A DNA stretch of 64,000 bases from Leifsonia sp. ALI-44-B (GCF_001984125.1 NZ_MTQL01000006.1:682001-746000); one strand, 5' to 3'. Shown: positions 1-10,188, counted from the stretch's first letter. The notes: generated from the letters alone by a model not told the origin. Translations and numbers: made by a program.

Positions 1-1033
1 ACACGTCGTCGTCGGACGTCGTGACGACGCGGCGTACATCGGCAAGGTCCATGAGCAAAGTGGGTGCCGCACCGGGGCTGTAGTGGCGCACGCGCGGGGC
101 CAGGCGGTCGCCCTGGCGTTCGAGCGGGGTCGCCGTCTCGATGACCGTCACGGCGAAACCGTCGGCCAAGAGCCGCAACGCGATGGATGCCGCAGCCTCG
201 ACCGCGCGCTCGAACTCCGCTTCGGCGGCCGGGCTCGCCGCGCCCGCGCCCATGCCAGACGACGCCGCGCGCGGAGCTACGGTGGTGTCGAGCACCACAC
301 ACGCCTCGGGGTCACCCTGCTGCTCTTCCTGCCGCACCATCAACTCGCCGCGGCGCGCCGTCTGCCGCCAGTGCACGCGGCGCAGCGGATCGCCCGCACG
401 GTATTCACGCGCGATCAATTCGTCGGCGCGCGGGTTCGAGGGAACGTAGAGCTGGTGTCGTCCGCCCTCGCCCGAAGCTGTCAGCACGCCCGGCTGGTCG
501 AGCACGGTCACGCGCGGCGTCACCGTCAGCGTCGAGACCTCGCCCGCGGGCCGGAGCGCTACAGCCAGGCCCAGTGGATCGCCGTAGCCGAGCCAGAGGG
601 GCCCGATGGGATAGCGCCCGCGTTTCGGGGCCCGCACGCGGTATTCGACCATGCCGCCGAAGCGTCGCGCGTCGGCACCGGCCGACCAGAGGTCGCCGCC
701 CTGCTCGCCGAAGCCCGCGGGAAGTTGCTCGGCCCAGCGGTTGAGTCCGCGCGCCGAGCCCGTGGCCTCGATGACCACGCGAACGGTCGCGAGTTCGCCG
801 ACGGCGACGGCCGGCTCGGCGAAACGTCGGCGCACCTGCACACGGGGCCGCACCATCCAGACCAGCACGGCCGAGACGAGCACGAGCGTGAGCAGGAAGA
901 AGCCCACGTAGAGACCCTCGCGGCGGTCGATGAGCGTCGACGCCACCACAAAGGCGAGGGCTACTGCAAGGAATCCCCAGCCGCGCACGGTCGGGCGCAC
1001 GGCGGCGCCGGAGGAACGTGAGCGTCGGGCCAT
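1..1033 (-). CDS. DUF58 domain protein (partial, C-terminus outside window)
   Basis: A membrane-anchored DUF58 family protein of unknown biochemical role; about 344 codons are visible and the 3' end is cut by the window edge. Two hydrophobic segments lie near residues 13-28 and 37-53. They are followed by a soluble part carrying the family signature around 'DPLRRVHWRQTARRGEL', which in DUF58 proteins precedes a von Willebrand factor A-like fold. The ATG at 1033 lies 5 bases after the moxR stop, so the two are one transcription unit. MoxR ATPase plus DUF58 (often followed by a transglutaminase) is a widespread pairing thought to act in envelope-complex assembly or maturation. The family assignment is firm; the function is only inferred from the pairing. 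Confidence 0.85.
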   Translation of the reverse strand, partial: MARRSRSSGAAVRPTVRGWGFLAVALAFVVASTLIDRREGLYVGFFLLTLVLVSAVLVWMVRPRVQVRRRFAEPAVAVGELATVRVVIEATGSARGLNRWAEQLPAGFGEQGGDLWSAGADARRFGGMVEYRVRAPKRGRYPIGPLWLGYGDPLGLAVALRPAGEVSTLTVTPRVTVLDQPGVLTASGEGGRHQLYVPSNPRADELIAREYRAGDPLRRVHWRQTARRGELMVRQEEQQGDPEACVVLDTTVAPRAASSGMGAGAASPAAEAEFERAVEAAASIALRLLADGFAVTVIETATPLERQGDRLAPRVRHYSPGAAPTLLMDLADVRRVVTTSDDDV

Positions 1034-1038
1034 GTGTT

Positions 1039-2063
<1,025 letters not shown>

Positions 2064-2067
<4 letters not shown>

Positions 2068-2543
2068 GATTCCTGCAAGAAGTCGGCGACGGGCGCGGGA
2101 ACGTAGGGTCGGATGTCTCCGCCGAGGGAGGCGACCTGTCGCACGAGCGAGCTGGAGACGTGCGCGTGGGCGGGGTCGGGCAGCAGGAAGATCGTCTCGA
2201 CGCCGGCCAGGTTGCGGTTCACGATGGCCATGGGCGTCTCGTAGGCGACGTCGACCTGCGAGCGGATGCCCTTGACGAGCACGGTGGCTCCGACATCCGT
2301 GGCGTAGTCGACGAGGAGGCCGACGCTCCAGGACGCGACGACGACGTTGGTGATGCCGAGGGCCGCGACCGACTTCTCGAGCAGGGCGACGCGCTGCGCG
2401 ATGGGCAGCAGGGCGGCCTTGTCGGGGTTGTGGACGACGAGCACGTGGAGCTGGTCGAACAGCCCCGCAGCTCTCTCGATGACGTCGAGATGACCCAGGG
2501 TGACAGGGTCGAACGAGCCGGGAACAACGGCGATCCTCTGCAT
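2064..2543 (-). CDS. coaD: Pantetheine-phosphate adenylyltransferase
   Basis: Transfers AMP from ATP to 4'-phosphopantetheine, the penultimate step of coenzyme A synthesis, in the cytoplasm. The 159-residue length is normal. The nucleotidyltransferase signature '[13 protein letters not shown]' (T/HxGH) is at residues 8-20, and '[13 protein letters not shown]' and the C-terminal '[15 protein letters not shown]' are typical CoaD blocks. It lies downstream of recG on the same strand (73-base gap) and overlaps moxR by four bases. Identity is secure. Confidence 0.96.
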
Positions 2544-2577
2544 CGCTCCAGCTTACCGGCCGGTCGTTACCTTTCCG

Positions 2578-2597
2578 TGACGATCAGACAATCGTCA
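2578..2597. other. Small inverted repeat between recG and coaD
   Basis: TGACGAT (2578-2584) and ATCGTCA (2591-2597) form a perfect 7-bp inverted repeat with a 6-base loop, in the 73-base gap between the recG stop and the coaD start. There is no T-tract on either side, so it could be a weak hairpin or a protein site. No function is assigned. Confidence 0.4.
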
Positions 2598-2616
2598 GGG
2601 AGGGTGAGGAAGCCTC

Positions 2617-4827
2617 TCAGTTCTTGGAGAGCGCCGCACGCTCGGCGTCGTCGAGGCGGCGCTCGAGGGCCGAACGCAGGGCGGGATGCTGCGCCAGATC
2701 GGGATCGCCCGCGAGGAGTTCACCGGCGTGCACACGGGCGCGCATGATGAGGTCGCCGTCGGAGACGACGCGCAGCAGTTTGAGCGAGGACCGCCCGCCG
2801 GATTGGCGGTTGCCCAGCACGTCGCCCTCGCGCCGCAGCTCGAGGTCGATGGTGGCCAGCTCGAAACCGTCGATGGTGGATGCCACGGCTTCCACTCGCT
2901 CGCGCGCGGTCGTCTCGACGGGGGCACCCGTGACGAGCAGACACAGGCCCGCGTGCTGGCCACGGCCCACGCGGCCGCGCAACTGGTGCAACTGCGACAC
3001 CCCGAAGCGGTCGGAGTCGAGGACCACCATGGTGGAGGCGTTGGGCACGTCGACGCCGACCTCGATGACGGTCGTCGCGACCAGGATGTCGGTGTCACCG
3101 GCCGCGAAGGACTGCATGATGGCGTCCTTCTCCTCAGACGACATGCGGCCGTGGAGCGCCTGGATGCGAAGCCCGGAGAGGGCGTCGAGCCGTTGCAGCT
3201 CGGCGAGCGTGTCGACGACGGTGTGCGGAAGCGCGGGCGCGGGCTCGGCCGGGTCGGATTCCGAGGCCGAGGCAGAGGCAGAGGCGTCATCGGCCGTCGC
3301 GGGCAGATTCTCTCCCTCTTCGGCGACGGCGCGGTCGATGGCCGAGCACACGACGAAGGCCTGCCGCCCCTTGGCGACCTCTTCGGAGACGCGCTGCCAC
3401 ACCCGCCCCATCCATCCCGGCCGGTCTGCCGTGGGCACGACGAAGGATTCGATGCCCGCGCGGCCCGCCGGCAACTCGTGGATGGTGCTGACGTCGAGGT
3501 CGCCGAAAACGGTCATGGCGACGGTGCGCGGGATGGGCGTGGCTGTGAGGACGAGCACATGCGGGGGCACGTGGCCCTTCTGCCGCAGGGTCTCGCGCTG
3601 CTCGACGCCGAAACGGTGCTGCTCGTCAACGACGACGAGGCCCAGGTCGTAGAAGCCGACGGTGTCGGACAGCAGCGCGTGCGTGCCCACGACGATCTTG
3701 GCTTGGCCGCTGACGACCCGGAGGAGGGCGCGTTTGCGTTCGGCCGTGGAGAGCTGGCCGGTGAGCAGGGTGGGCACGAGCTCGGCGGCGAGATCGGGGC
3801 CCAGCGAGCGCACGATCGAGCGCAGGTGTTGCGCCGCCAGCACCTCGGTGGGAGCGAGCAGCGCCGACTGGCCACCCGAGTCGGCCACGGCCAGCATGGC
3901 GCGCAGGGCGACGAGCGTCTTGCCCGAGCCCACCTCACCCTGAACGAGCCGGTTCATGGGCGCGGGGCTGCCCAGGTCGAAGAAGATCTCGGAACCGACG
4001 GACTGCTGGTCGCCCGTGAGCGAGAAGGGCAGCGCGTCGTCGAAACGGTCGAGCAGCCCGCCGTCCTTCGGCACGCGGACGGTGGCGATGCGCGCGCGAT
4101 CGCTCTGGCGCTGCTGCAGCAGCGCCGCCTGCAGAATGAACGCCTCGTGATAGCGCAGCGTGTCGCGCGCGCGCATGAAGTCGGCGTCTTTCTGCGGGCG
4201 GTGGATGAGTTCGTAGGCCTCACCGAGCCCGAGGATTTGCTCCTCGGACCGCACCTCGGCGGGCACCGGGTCGTCGAGGGCGGGCAGCTGATCGAGCACC
4301 AGCTCGACGGACTTCTGCACCTGCCAGCTCGCGATCGTCGACGTGGCCGGATAGATGGGAATGGGCATCTGCGCCCACTTCTTGGCCGCCTGCGAGTCGG
4401 CCGGGCGCGACGCCTCGTCGAACAGCTCGTAATCGGGATGCGCGAGCTGCAGCGCCCCGCGATAGGCCCCGACCTTGCCCGCGAAGATGCCGCGCACACC
4501 GGGCGACAGGTCCTTGGCCCGCCACGCCTGATTGAAAAACGTGAGGGTGAGGATGCCTTCGCCGTCGGTGATCTTGACCTCGAGGATGGAGCCACGGCGG
4601 GCCCGCATGGGACGCTCGCGCACCTCGATCACCTCGGCCACGATCGTGACCGCATCGCCGATGGGCAGCTGATCGAGCGCCGTCAACTCACCACGGCGGG
4701 CATAACGCCTCGGGTAGTGCGCCAGGAGGTCGCCGACCGTGCGCAGGCCGAAGGCCTTCTCGAAAGCCGTGGCCGTGCGCCCACCGAGAATGCCCGACAG
4801 CGCGGCATCAAGCGGGGACTCGGTCAT
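2617..4827 (-). CDS. recG: ATP-dependent DNA helicase RecG
   Basis: Branch-migrating superfamily-2 helicase that remodels stalled replication forks and Holliday junctions. The 736 residues show an N-terminal OB-fold wedge domain (roughly 60-170), helicase motif I 'GEVGSGKTLVA' near 300, motif II 'VVDEQHRFGVEQR' near 400, motif III 'LTATPIPRT', and the C-terminal block 'GRVGRGQHAGLCLL'. An unusual insertion rich in Ala/Ser/Asp/Glu ('DDASASASASESDPAEPAPA') interrupts the second helicase lobe at about residues 515-535; it looks like a surface loop. The start ATG at 4827 gives the expected N-terminus. rsmD is transcribed divergently 57 bases away. Confidence 0.96.
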   Translation of the reverse strand: MTESPLDAALSGILGGRTATAFEKAFGLRTVGDLLAHYPRRYARRGELTALDQLPIGDAVTIVAEVIEVRERPMRARRGSILEVKITDGEGILTLTFFNQAWRAKDLSPGVRGIFAGKVGAYRGALQLAHPDYELFDEASRPADSQAAKKWAQMPIPIYPATSTIASWQVQKSVELVLDQLPALDDPVPAEVRSEEQILGLGEAYELIHRPQKDADFMRARDTLRYHEAFILQAALLQQRQSDRARIATVRVPKDGGLLDRFDDALPFSLTGDQQSVGSEIFFDLGSPAPMNRLVQGEVGSGKTLVALRAMLAVADSGGQSALLAPTEVLAAQHLRSIVRSLGPDLAAELVPTLLTGQLSTAERKRALLRVVSGQAKIVVGTHALLSDTVGFYDLGLVVVDEQHRFGVEQRETLRQKGHVPPHVLVLTATPIPRTVAMTVFGDLDVSTIHELPAGRAGIESFVVPTADRPGWMGRVWQRVSEEVAKGRQAFVVCSAIDRAVAEEGENLPATADDASASASASESDPAEPAPALPHTVVDTLAELQRLDALSGLRIQALHGRMSSEEKDAIMQSFAAGDTDILVATTVIEVGVDVPNASTMVVLDSDRFGVSQLHQLRGRVGRGQHAGLCLLVTGAPVETTARERVEAVASTIDGFELATIDLELRREGDVLGNRQSGGRSSLKLLRVVSDGDLIMRARVHAGELLAGDPDLAQHPALRSALERRLDDAERAALSKN

Positions 4828-4884
4828 GCGTCGAGTCTATTCGGGGCCACCGACATCGGCCGGTCGTCCCGCTATCGTGGAGCG

Positions 4885-5454
4885 GTGACCCGAATCGTCG
4901 CCGGCGCGGCCGGATCCCTCACCCTGCAGGTGCCGAAGCGCGGCACGCGGCCCACGAGCGACCGCGTGCGCGAGGCCATCTTCTCGGCCCTCGACGCGCG
5001 CGACCTCGTGCGCGAGGCGCGCGTTCTCGACCTGTACGCCGGGTCCGGGGCACTGGGGCTCGAGGCCGCGAGCCGCGGGGCCGTCCACATCGATCTGGTC
5101 GAGCGCGGGGCCGAGGCGGCACAGGTGTGCCGCCGCAACGCGACGGTCGTGCGCAAGGCGCTGGCTGGCGACATCCCGATCGATGTACATGCCAAGTCGG
5201 TGCAGGGGTTCTTGGATGGAGCACCGGCGGGAAACTGGGACATCGTGTTCATCGACCCGCCCTATGACGTGGGCGAAGACGAGTTGGCGGCGGTTCTCGC
5301 GTCGTTGGCACCGCTCCTGGCGCCGGGGGCGAGTGTCGTGGTCGAGCGCTCCGCTCGGACGCCGCAACCCACGCTGCCCGCGGCCCTCGAAGTCGAGCGC
5401 CGCAAAGATTACGGCGAGACCACTCTGTGGTGGGTCGGGCCCGTCGAAGAATAG
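4885..5454 (+). CDS. rsmD: 16S rRNA (guanine(966)-N(2))-methyltransferase RsmD
   Basis: SAM-dependent methyltransferase that modifies G966 of 16S rRNA. I choose the GTG at 4885, because 'VTRIVAGAAGSLTLQVPKRG' is the usual RsmD N-terminus; this gives 189 residues, the normal length. The SAM-binding loop is 'VLDLYAGSGALGLEAASRGA' (about 49-68) and the catalytic motif IV is 'FIDPPYD'. The same frame stays open for more than 2 kb upstream, but only as antisense of recG. In many actinobacteria rsmD is followed by coaD; here coaD lies on the other side of recG on the opposite strand. Confidence 0.93.
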   Translation: MTRIVAGAAGSLTLQVPKRGTRPTSDRVREAIFSALDARDLVREARVLDLYAGSGALGLEAASRGAVHIDLVERGAEAAQVCRRNATVVRKALAGDIPIDVHAKSVQGFLDGAPAGNWDIVFIDPPYDVGEDELAAVLASLAPLLAPGASVVVERSARTPQPTLPAALEVERRKDYGETTLWWVGPVEE

Positions 5455-5574
5455 GTCATTCTGGGCGACTTGCGCTCCGAAGACTGCCTGAGTTGCCTCA
5501 CCGCGGAACGACTGGCTCGGGCCCCGCGGCGCGACGAAGCTGGCACCTGAGCAACATCGCACCGATATCCAGAG

Positions 5575-6567
5575 TCAGCCCTGCGCGCCACTCCACGAGC
5601 TGTAGGGGTCCCAACCATGCGGGTCGAGGTCGGTGCCGTCGAGGCTCACGCCGTGGCCCGGCACGACGCGGCCGATGACCGTGAAGCCCTCTGGGACGGC
5701 ATCCTCGGTCGGGAACGCCGCGAGGAGTGAGTGGTCCTCTCCCCCACGCAGCGCGAACCGGCCGTGCGGTTCGAGCGCAGCACCCGAGATGTCGAGCCGC
5801 ACCCCGGATGCCGCGGCCAGGCGGGATGCGTCGAGGAGCAGGCCGTCCGAAACATCCATCATTGCCGTGGCGCCGGCCTTCGAGGCGATGACGCCGTGGC
5901 CGATGGGCGGGTGAGGCGCGGTCTGGGCGCGGATGAGATCGGGGTATTCGGCGCGCAAGCGGGCCGTTGCCTCGACATCAGGATGCCCGTCGGCGTCGAC
6001 GCCGTGCCGGAACAACAGGTCGAGGCCCTCGGCGGCGCGGCCCATCGAGCCCGCGATCGCGAACACGTCGCCGGCCCGAGCACCCGAGCGCAGGACGGGT
6101 TCGCGGCCCTCCAGATCGCCGAAAGCCGTCACCGCGATGGTCAGAGTGGCCGACACGGAGAGGTCTCCGCCGACGACGCCACACCCCGGCGCCATGGCCG
6201 CACACCCCTCGCGGATGCCGTCGGCCAGCTGCTCGAGAAATTCGACGGGCAGGTCGGCCGTCGCCGCCAGTGCCACGACCAGGGCCGTCGGACGGGCTCC
6301 CATCGCCGCGACATCGGAGAGATTGGATGCCGCAGCCTTCCAGCCGAGCTCGAACGGCGTCGACCAGGCCATCCGAAAATCGGGACCGTGCACCATGAGG
6401 TCGGTCGTGACGACGAAGCATCCATCGGGTGCGCGCACCACTGCTGCATCGTCGCCCGGGCCCACGAGCGCGGCGTCGGCCGCGCGAAAACGGGGCAGGA
6501 TGCGGGCGAGTAGCTCCGACTCTGCTGTGTGTCCGACGAGCTGGGGGTCGGAGCCTGAGGACGACAT
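5575..6567 (-). CDS. thiL: Thiamine-monophosphate kinase
   Basis: Phosphorylates thiamine monophosphate to thiamine pyrophosphate with ATP. The ATG at 6567 gives 330 residues, normal for ThiL, and begins just before the conserved 'ESELLARILPRF' and 'VGPGDDAAVV' blocks. Further family motifs are 'TTDLMVHGPDF', 'NLSDVAAMGA' (metal- and phosphate-binding), 'GGDLS' and 'MDVSDGLLLDASRLA'. The frame is open for another 87 codons upstream, but that part is antisense of the divergent lipoprotein gene and carries no ThiL sequence. The only other thiamine-related feature would lie outside the window. Confidence 0.93.
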   Translation of the reverse strand: MSSSGSDPQLVGHTAESELLARILPRFRAADAALVGPGDDAAVVRAPDGCFVVTTDLMVHGPDFRMAWSTPFELGWKAAASNLSDVAAMGARPTALVVALAATADLPVEFLEQLADGIREGCAAMAPGCGVVGGDLSVSATLTIAVTAFGDLEGREPVLRSGARAGDVFAIAGSMGRAAEGLDLLFRHGVDADGHPDVEATARLRAEYPDLIRAQTAPHPPIGHGVIASKAGATAMMDVSDGLLLDASRLAAASGVRLDISGAALEPHGRFALRGGEDHSLLAAFPTEDAVPEGFTVIGRVVPGHGVSLDGTDLDPHGWDPYSSWSGAQG

Positions 6568-6591
6568 ATCGACAACGGTAGCCTGGAAGCG

Positions 6592-7212
6592 ATGTCTTCC
6601 CGAAAACGCCTCCTCCCCCTCGTCAGTGCCCTCGGAGCCGTCGCGCTCGCCCTGGTCGTCACCGGCTGCGCGCCCACCGTGACCGCCACCTCGGCGCCCG
6701 ACGCCAACAACCCGGCATGCGCCGACGTGACCGTGCGGCTGCCCGACACCGTGGCCGGCAAACCGCAGCGCGACACCGACGCGCAGGCCACAGGCGCATG
6801 GGGAACACCGGCGGCCGTCCTGCTGCACTGCGGCGTCGCGGTTCCCGGGCCGACCACCGACACGTGCGTGTCGCTCAACGGCATCGACTGGATCGCCGAC
6901 GACAGCGACAAGCCCAACTACCGCTACACCACCTACGGCCGCACGCCCGCCATCGAGGTCTTCGTGAACTCGGATGCCGACACGGGCGGCGTCAGCGGCA
7001 CGACGGCCCTCATCGACCTGGGGCCGGCCGTGTCGACCATCCCCGCGACGAAGGCATGCACGGGCCCCGAAGACGTTCTCGGCGGTGTCGGCTCGGACAA
7101 CGGCGACCCGACGGCGACGCCGGTCAACCCGGCCGAGCCGTTGACCGAACCTTCGACCCAGCCGTCGACGGACCCCACGACGGAGCCGTCAAACCCGACG
7201 CCCGCTCCGTAA
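6592..7212 (+). CDS. DUF3515-type lipoprotein
   Basis: A 206-residue predicted lipoprotein. A basic start ('MSSRKRLLP') and hydrophobic core lead to the lipobox 'VVTGC' with the lipidated Cys at residue 26. The body contains 'ACADVTVRLPDTVAGK' and two further Cys pairs ('LLHCG', 'DTCVSLNGIDWI', 'TKACTG'), consistent with extracytoplasmic disulfides. The last 45 or so residues are a Pro/Thr/Ser-rich tail ('EPSTQPSTDPTTEPS') that looks like a disordered spacer. I recognise the family as DUF3515 from its sequence and its usual place between thiL and ddl in Microbacteriaceae. The biochemical function is unknown. Confidence 0.8.
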   Translation: MSSRKRLLPLVSALGAVALALVVTGCAPTVTATSAPDANNPACADVTVRLPDTVAGKPQRDTDAQATGAWGTPAAVLLHCGVAVPGPTTDTCVSLNGIDWIADDSDKPNYRYTTYGRTPAIEVFVNSDADTGGVSGTTALIDLGPAVSTIPATKACTGPEDVLGGVGSDNGDPTATPVNPAEPLTEPSTQPSTDPTTEPSNPTPAP

Positions 7213-7285
7213 AGCCCGGCCGTAACGCCCGATACTGTGCCGCCTCCCGTGCCGCTGGCGCGCGCTGCGACCGCACGCGGCGCGA

Positions 7286-8380
7286 TCAGCCGCGTCGGGC
7301 GACCGCGACCTCGATGAGCTCGGTGATGAGCTCGGGGTAGCTGAGCCCCGAGGCCATCCAGCACGTGGGGAACATCGAGATGGGCGTGAACCCGGGCATG
7401 GTGTTGATCTCGTTGACCACGAGGTCGTCGCCCGAGAGGAAGAAGTCGACACGCGCCAGGCCCTCGGCGCCGATGGCGTCGAAAGCGCGCACAGCAACGT
7501 CCTGCAGGCCCGCGAGCTCGGCGTCGGTCAGCGCGGCCGGGCACACCAACTCGATGCCGGGGGCGTCGAGGTATTTGGCGTCGAAGTCGTAGAAGTCGCG
7601 ACCCGTGATGATGACCTCGCCGGCCACCGAGGCTCGCGCGTGTTCGCCGGGGCGGCCACCGAGCACGGCGATCTCGACCTCGCGGCCCGGCATACCTGAT
7701 TCGATGAGCACCTTGTCGTCCTCGTCGAACGCGATACCCATGGCGCGGTGCAGTTCGGCGGCATCACTCACTTTGCTCACGCCGACGCTCGACCCGGCCC
7801 GGGCCGGCTTGACGAACACGGGAGCGCCGAGCTCTTCGAGCGCCTGCTCGGCCACCGACGGTTCTGTCGCATAGTCGAGGGCCGTGATGGTGCGCCACGG
7901 GGCCACCTGGATGCCGGCCTGCTGCAGAACCGTCTTGGTGAAATGCTTATCCATCCCGAGGCTCGACGCGAGCACACCCGACCCGACATACGGGATATCG
8001 GTGAGCTCGAGCATGCCCTGGATGGTGCCGTCCTCGCCGTAGGGACCGTGCAGGATCGGGAACACCAGGTCGATATCGCCCAGCACGTCGACGGTGCCGT
8101 CTTCGCGCACGACGCGCAGTGTGCGCGAGCGCGTGCTGTCGGGCCACTGCACGCGCGTGCCGTTGTCGAGCACCTCGGGCAGCTTCGCGGCGTTGAGTGC
8201 GAACCGCGCCGGGTCGTCGACCTCGAGCACGAAGGCGCCGTCACGCGTGATGCCAACGGGGATCACGTCATAACGCGTGCGGTCAATTGCCGCCAGAACC
8301 CCGCCCGCCGTGGCGCAGCTGATGGAGTGCTCGCTGGAACGGCCGCCAAAGAGAACTGCCACCGTCGGCTTGGGGTTCAT
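7286..8380 (-). CDS. ddl: D-alanine--D-alanine ligase
   Basis: ATP-grasp enzyme that joins two D-alanines for peptidoglycan precursor synthesis. The ATG at 8380 is preceded by AAAGGA at good spacing and begins 'MNPKPTVAVLFGGRSSEHSI', the standard Ddl N-terminus, giving 364 residues. Other family blocks are 'FPILHGPYGEDGTIQGMLEL', 'VKPARAGSSVGVSKV', 'GLARVDFFL' and 'VNEINTMPGFTPISMFP' (metal and D-Ala binding). The 5' end is overlapped for 98 bases by an extended gpsA reading frame. It is last in the murA-plsC-gpsA-ddl run and faces the convergent DUF3515 gene. Confidence 0.96.
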   Translation of the reverse strand: MNPKPTVAVLFGGRSSEHSISCATAGGVLAAIDRTRYDVIPVGITRDGAFVLEVDDPARFALNAAKLPEVLDNGTRVQWPDSTRSRTLRVVREDGTVDVLGDIDLVFPILHGPYGEDGTIQGMLELTDIPYVGSGVLASSLGMDKHFTKTVLQQAGIQVAPWRTITALDYATEPSVAEQALEELGAPVFVKPARAGSSVGVSKVSDAAELHRAMGIAFDEDDKVLIESGMPGREVEIAVLGGRPGEHARASVAGEVIITGRDFYDFDAKYLDAPGIELVCPAALTDAELAGLQDVAVRAFDAIGAEGLARVDFFLSGDDLVVNEINTMPGFTPISMFPTCWMASGLSYPELITELIEVAVARRG

Positions 8381-9410
8381 CGTTCGTCCTTTCGCCCTGA
8401 GGTTCATCAGAGTCGGTGGTGAGGTGGGGGGCGATGTCTTTCGGGTTGAGAGTACCGTTCAGCACCTGTTCGACCTGTTGGACGATCGGCATGTCGACGC
8501 CGATGGTTCGCGCGAGTTCGAGAATGGGGGCCACGGATGCCAGGCCCTCCGCCGTCTGCTGCATCTGCTTCACGACGGCGTTGAAGCTGTAGCCCTGGCC
8601 GAGCAGCCGGCCCGCCGTGTTGTTGCGGGACAGCGGGGACTGGCAGGTGGCGATGAGGTCGCCGAGCCCCGCGAGACCCGACAGCGTTTCGGCTTTTGCC
8701 CCGTGGGCGACCGCGAAGTCGGTCATCTCGACCAGGCCGCGCGTGATGATCGACGCCTTGGTGTTCTCGCCGTAGCCGACGCCGTCGACGATGCCGATGG
8801 CGACGGCGATGAGGTTCTTGAGCACGCCGCCGAACTCGGTGCCGATGACATCCGTGTTGACGAATGTGCGGAAGTAGCGGTTGCGCGCGAGCAGGGCCAC
8901 GGCTTGGGCGGTCTCGAGGTTCGACGACGAGATGACGGCCGCGGTGGGCTGTTCCTTCGCGATCTCGAGGGCCAGGTTGGGCCCAGAGGCCACGGCGATG
9001 CGGGAGGGATCGATGCCGAGACCCTCTTCGAGCACCTGGCTCATGCGCAGGCCCGTGCCCTTTTCGACGCCCTTCATGAGCGAGACGACGATGGTGTCGG
9101 GGCCGATGAGCGGCTTGAGAGCGACCAGGTTGTCGCGCAGCGTCTGGCTCGGCACCGAGACGTAGATCTGCGCGGCACCGCGCACGGCGGCGGCGAGATC
9201 GCTTTCGGCGGTCAGGTTCTCGGGCAGCGTGACGCCCGGCAGGTAATCGCTGTTGCGGTGGCGCAGGCGGATGTCGTCGGCCAGCTCGGGGCGGCGCGCC
9301 CACATCGTGACACTGGTGCCGCCGTCGGCGAGGATCTTGCCGAAGGTCGTGCCCCAGCTGCCAGCACCGATCACGGCGACGCGTGTCGCGCCGGCGGGTT
9401 TACGACTCAA
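8283..9410 (-). CDS. gpsA: Glycerol-3-phosphate dehydrogenase [NAD(P)+]
   Basis: Reduces dihydroxyacetone phosphate to sn-glycerol 3-phosphate for phospholipid synthesis. The Rossmann motif 'VAVIGAGSWGTTFGKILAD' starts at about residue 10; 'SLMKGVEKG', 'SGPNLALEIA' and 'GLAGLGDLIATC' are diagnostic GpsA blocks. I place the start at TTG 9410, just before the Rossmann motif, with AAGGAG upstream; it overlaps plsC by 11 bases. From there the frame runs 375 codons. The enzyme proper should end near 'NPKDIAPHL', and the remaining 40 or so residues form a hydrophilic tail read through the first 98 bases of ddl in another frame. That overlap is unusual and could reflect a lost stop codon. Confidence 0.92.
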   Translation of the reverse strand: MSRKPAGATRVAVIGAGSWGTTFGKILADGGTSVTMWARRPELADDIRLRHRNSDYLPGVTLPENLTAESDLAAAVRGAAQIYVSVPSQTLRDNLVALKPLIGPDTIVVSLMKGVEKGTGLRMSQVLEEGLGIDPSRIAVASGPNLALEIAKEQPTAAVISSSNLETAQAVALLARNRYFRTFVNTDVIGTEFGGVLKNLIAVAIGIVDGVGYGENTKASIITRGLVEMTDFAVAHGAKAETLSGLAGLGDLIATCQSPLSRNNTAGRLLGQGYSFNAVVKQMQQTAEGLASVAPILELARTIGVDMPIVQQVEQVLNGTLNPKDIAPHLTTDSDEPQGERTNDEPQADGGSSLWRPFQRALHQLRHGGRGSGGN

Positions 9411-10188
9411 AGCGGCCCGTCTCCTTCTGGTTGTGCTTGGACGGGTCCCAGCGTTCGGCCGGTGCCTTCTCGCCGCGCAGCTGCTCGAGCAGCTTCGTGA
9501 TGTCATCCATCACCGCGGAGGTCGCCTCGGTGAGCGTTGCCGAGTCGAGCGGGCGGCCGGCGAAGGCCGACAGGTCGACGGGTTCGCCGAGCAGCAGGTC
9601 GATGCGCTTTGGCGGGAAGAAGTTGATCTTCTTCGAGTAGCGCGCCATGACCTTCTGCGTGCCCCAGTGCGCGATCGGGTAGACCGGGATGTCGTGGGTC
9701 AGCGCAATGCGCACCGCGCCCGTCTTGCCGCGCATGGGCCACATGTCGGGGTCGCGCGTGAGCGAACCCTCGGGGTAGACGATGACGCCCTGGCCGGCCT
9801 TGACGAGCTGCGCCGCGGCAGACACGGGGTCGTTGCCGCGCGTCGAGCCTTCGCGTTCGACCGGGATCTGCCCCGCCTTCTTCAGCGTCCAGCCGAGGAG
9901 CTTGTTCTTGAACAGCCCCGCCTTGGCCATGAAGCGCGGCGCGCGGCCGATCTTCCACACCGCGAGGGCGACCACAATGGGGTCGATCTCGCTGTAGTGG
10001 TTGGGCGCGAGAATGAAGGGCCCGGTGCGCGGAAGCATCTCGGGGTTGCGGATCTTGAGCCGCATCATCGACCACGACACCGGCACCACGATCGCCGCGA
10101 GGGGCCACAGGAAGGACGGTTTCGCCTTCTCGGGGCCCGCTCGCAGTCGGCCGGGTCGAGGGTTCAGCTCGGACTTCTGGTCAGGCAT
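9400..10188 (-). CDS. plsC: 1-acyl-sn-glycerol-3-phosphate acyltransferase
   Basis: Membrane-associated acyltransferase of the PlsC family, making phosphatidic acid from lysophosphatidic acid. It has the catalytic HX4D motif in 'NHYSEID', the 'FMAKAGLFKNKLLG' block, and the glycerolphosphate-binding 'YPEGSLTRDP'; the length of 262 residues is typical. A hydrophobic segment near residues 28-45 precedes the catalytic motif. It begins 4 bases after murA ends and overlaps gpsA, so phospholipid and peptidoglycan precursor genes are co-transcribed. Acyl specificity cannot be told from the sequence. Confidence 0.92.
   Translation of the reverse strand: MPDQKSELNPRPGRLRAGPEKAKPSFLWPLAAIVVPVSWSMMRLKIRNPEMLPRTGPFILAPNHYSEIDPIVVALAVWKIGRAPRFMAKAGLFKNKLLGWTLKKAGQIPVEREGSTRGNDPVSAAAQLVKAGQGVIVYPEGSLTRDPDMWPMRGKTGAVRIALTHDIPVYPIAHWGTQKVMARYSKKINFFPPKRIDLLLGEPVDLSAFAGRPLDSATLTEATSAVMDDITKLLEQLRGEKAPAERWDPSKHNQKETGRFES

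Noticed and set aside
2686-4884. Plus-strand open frame of more than 700 codons in front of rsmD.
   Set aside because: It is antisense to recG; GC-rich DNA keeps antisense frames open. RsmD homology starts only at GTG 4885.
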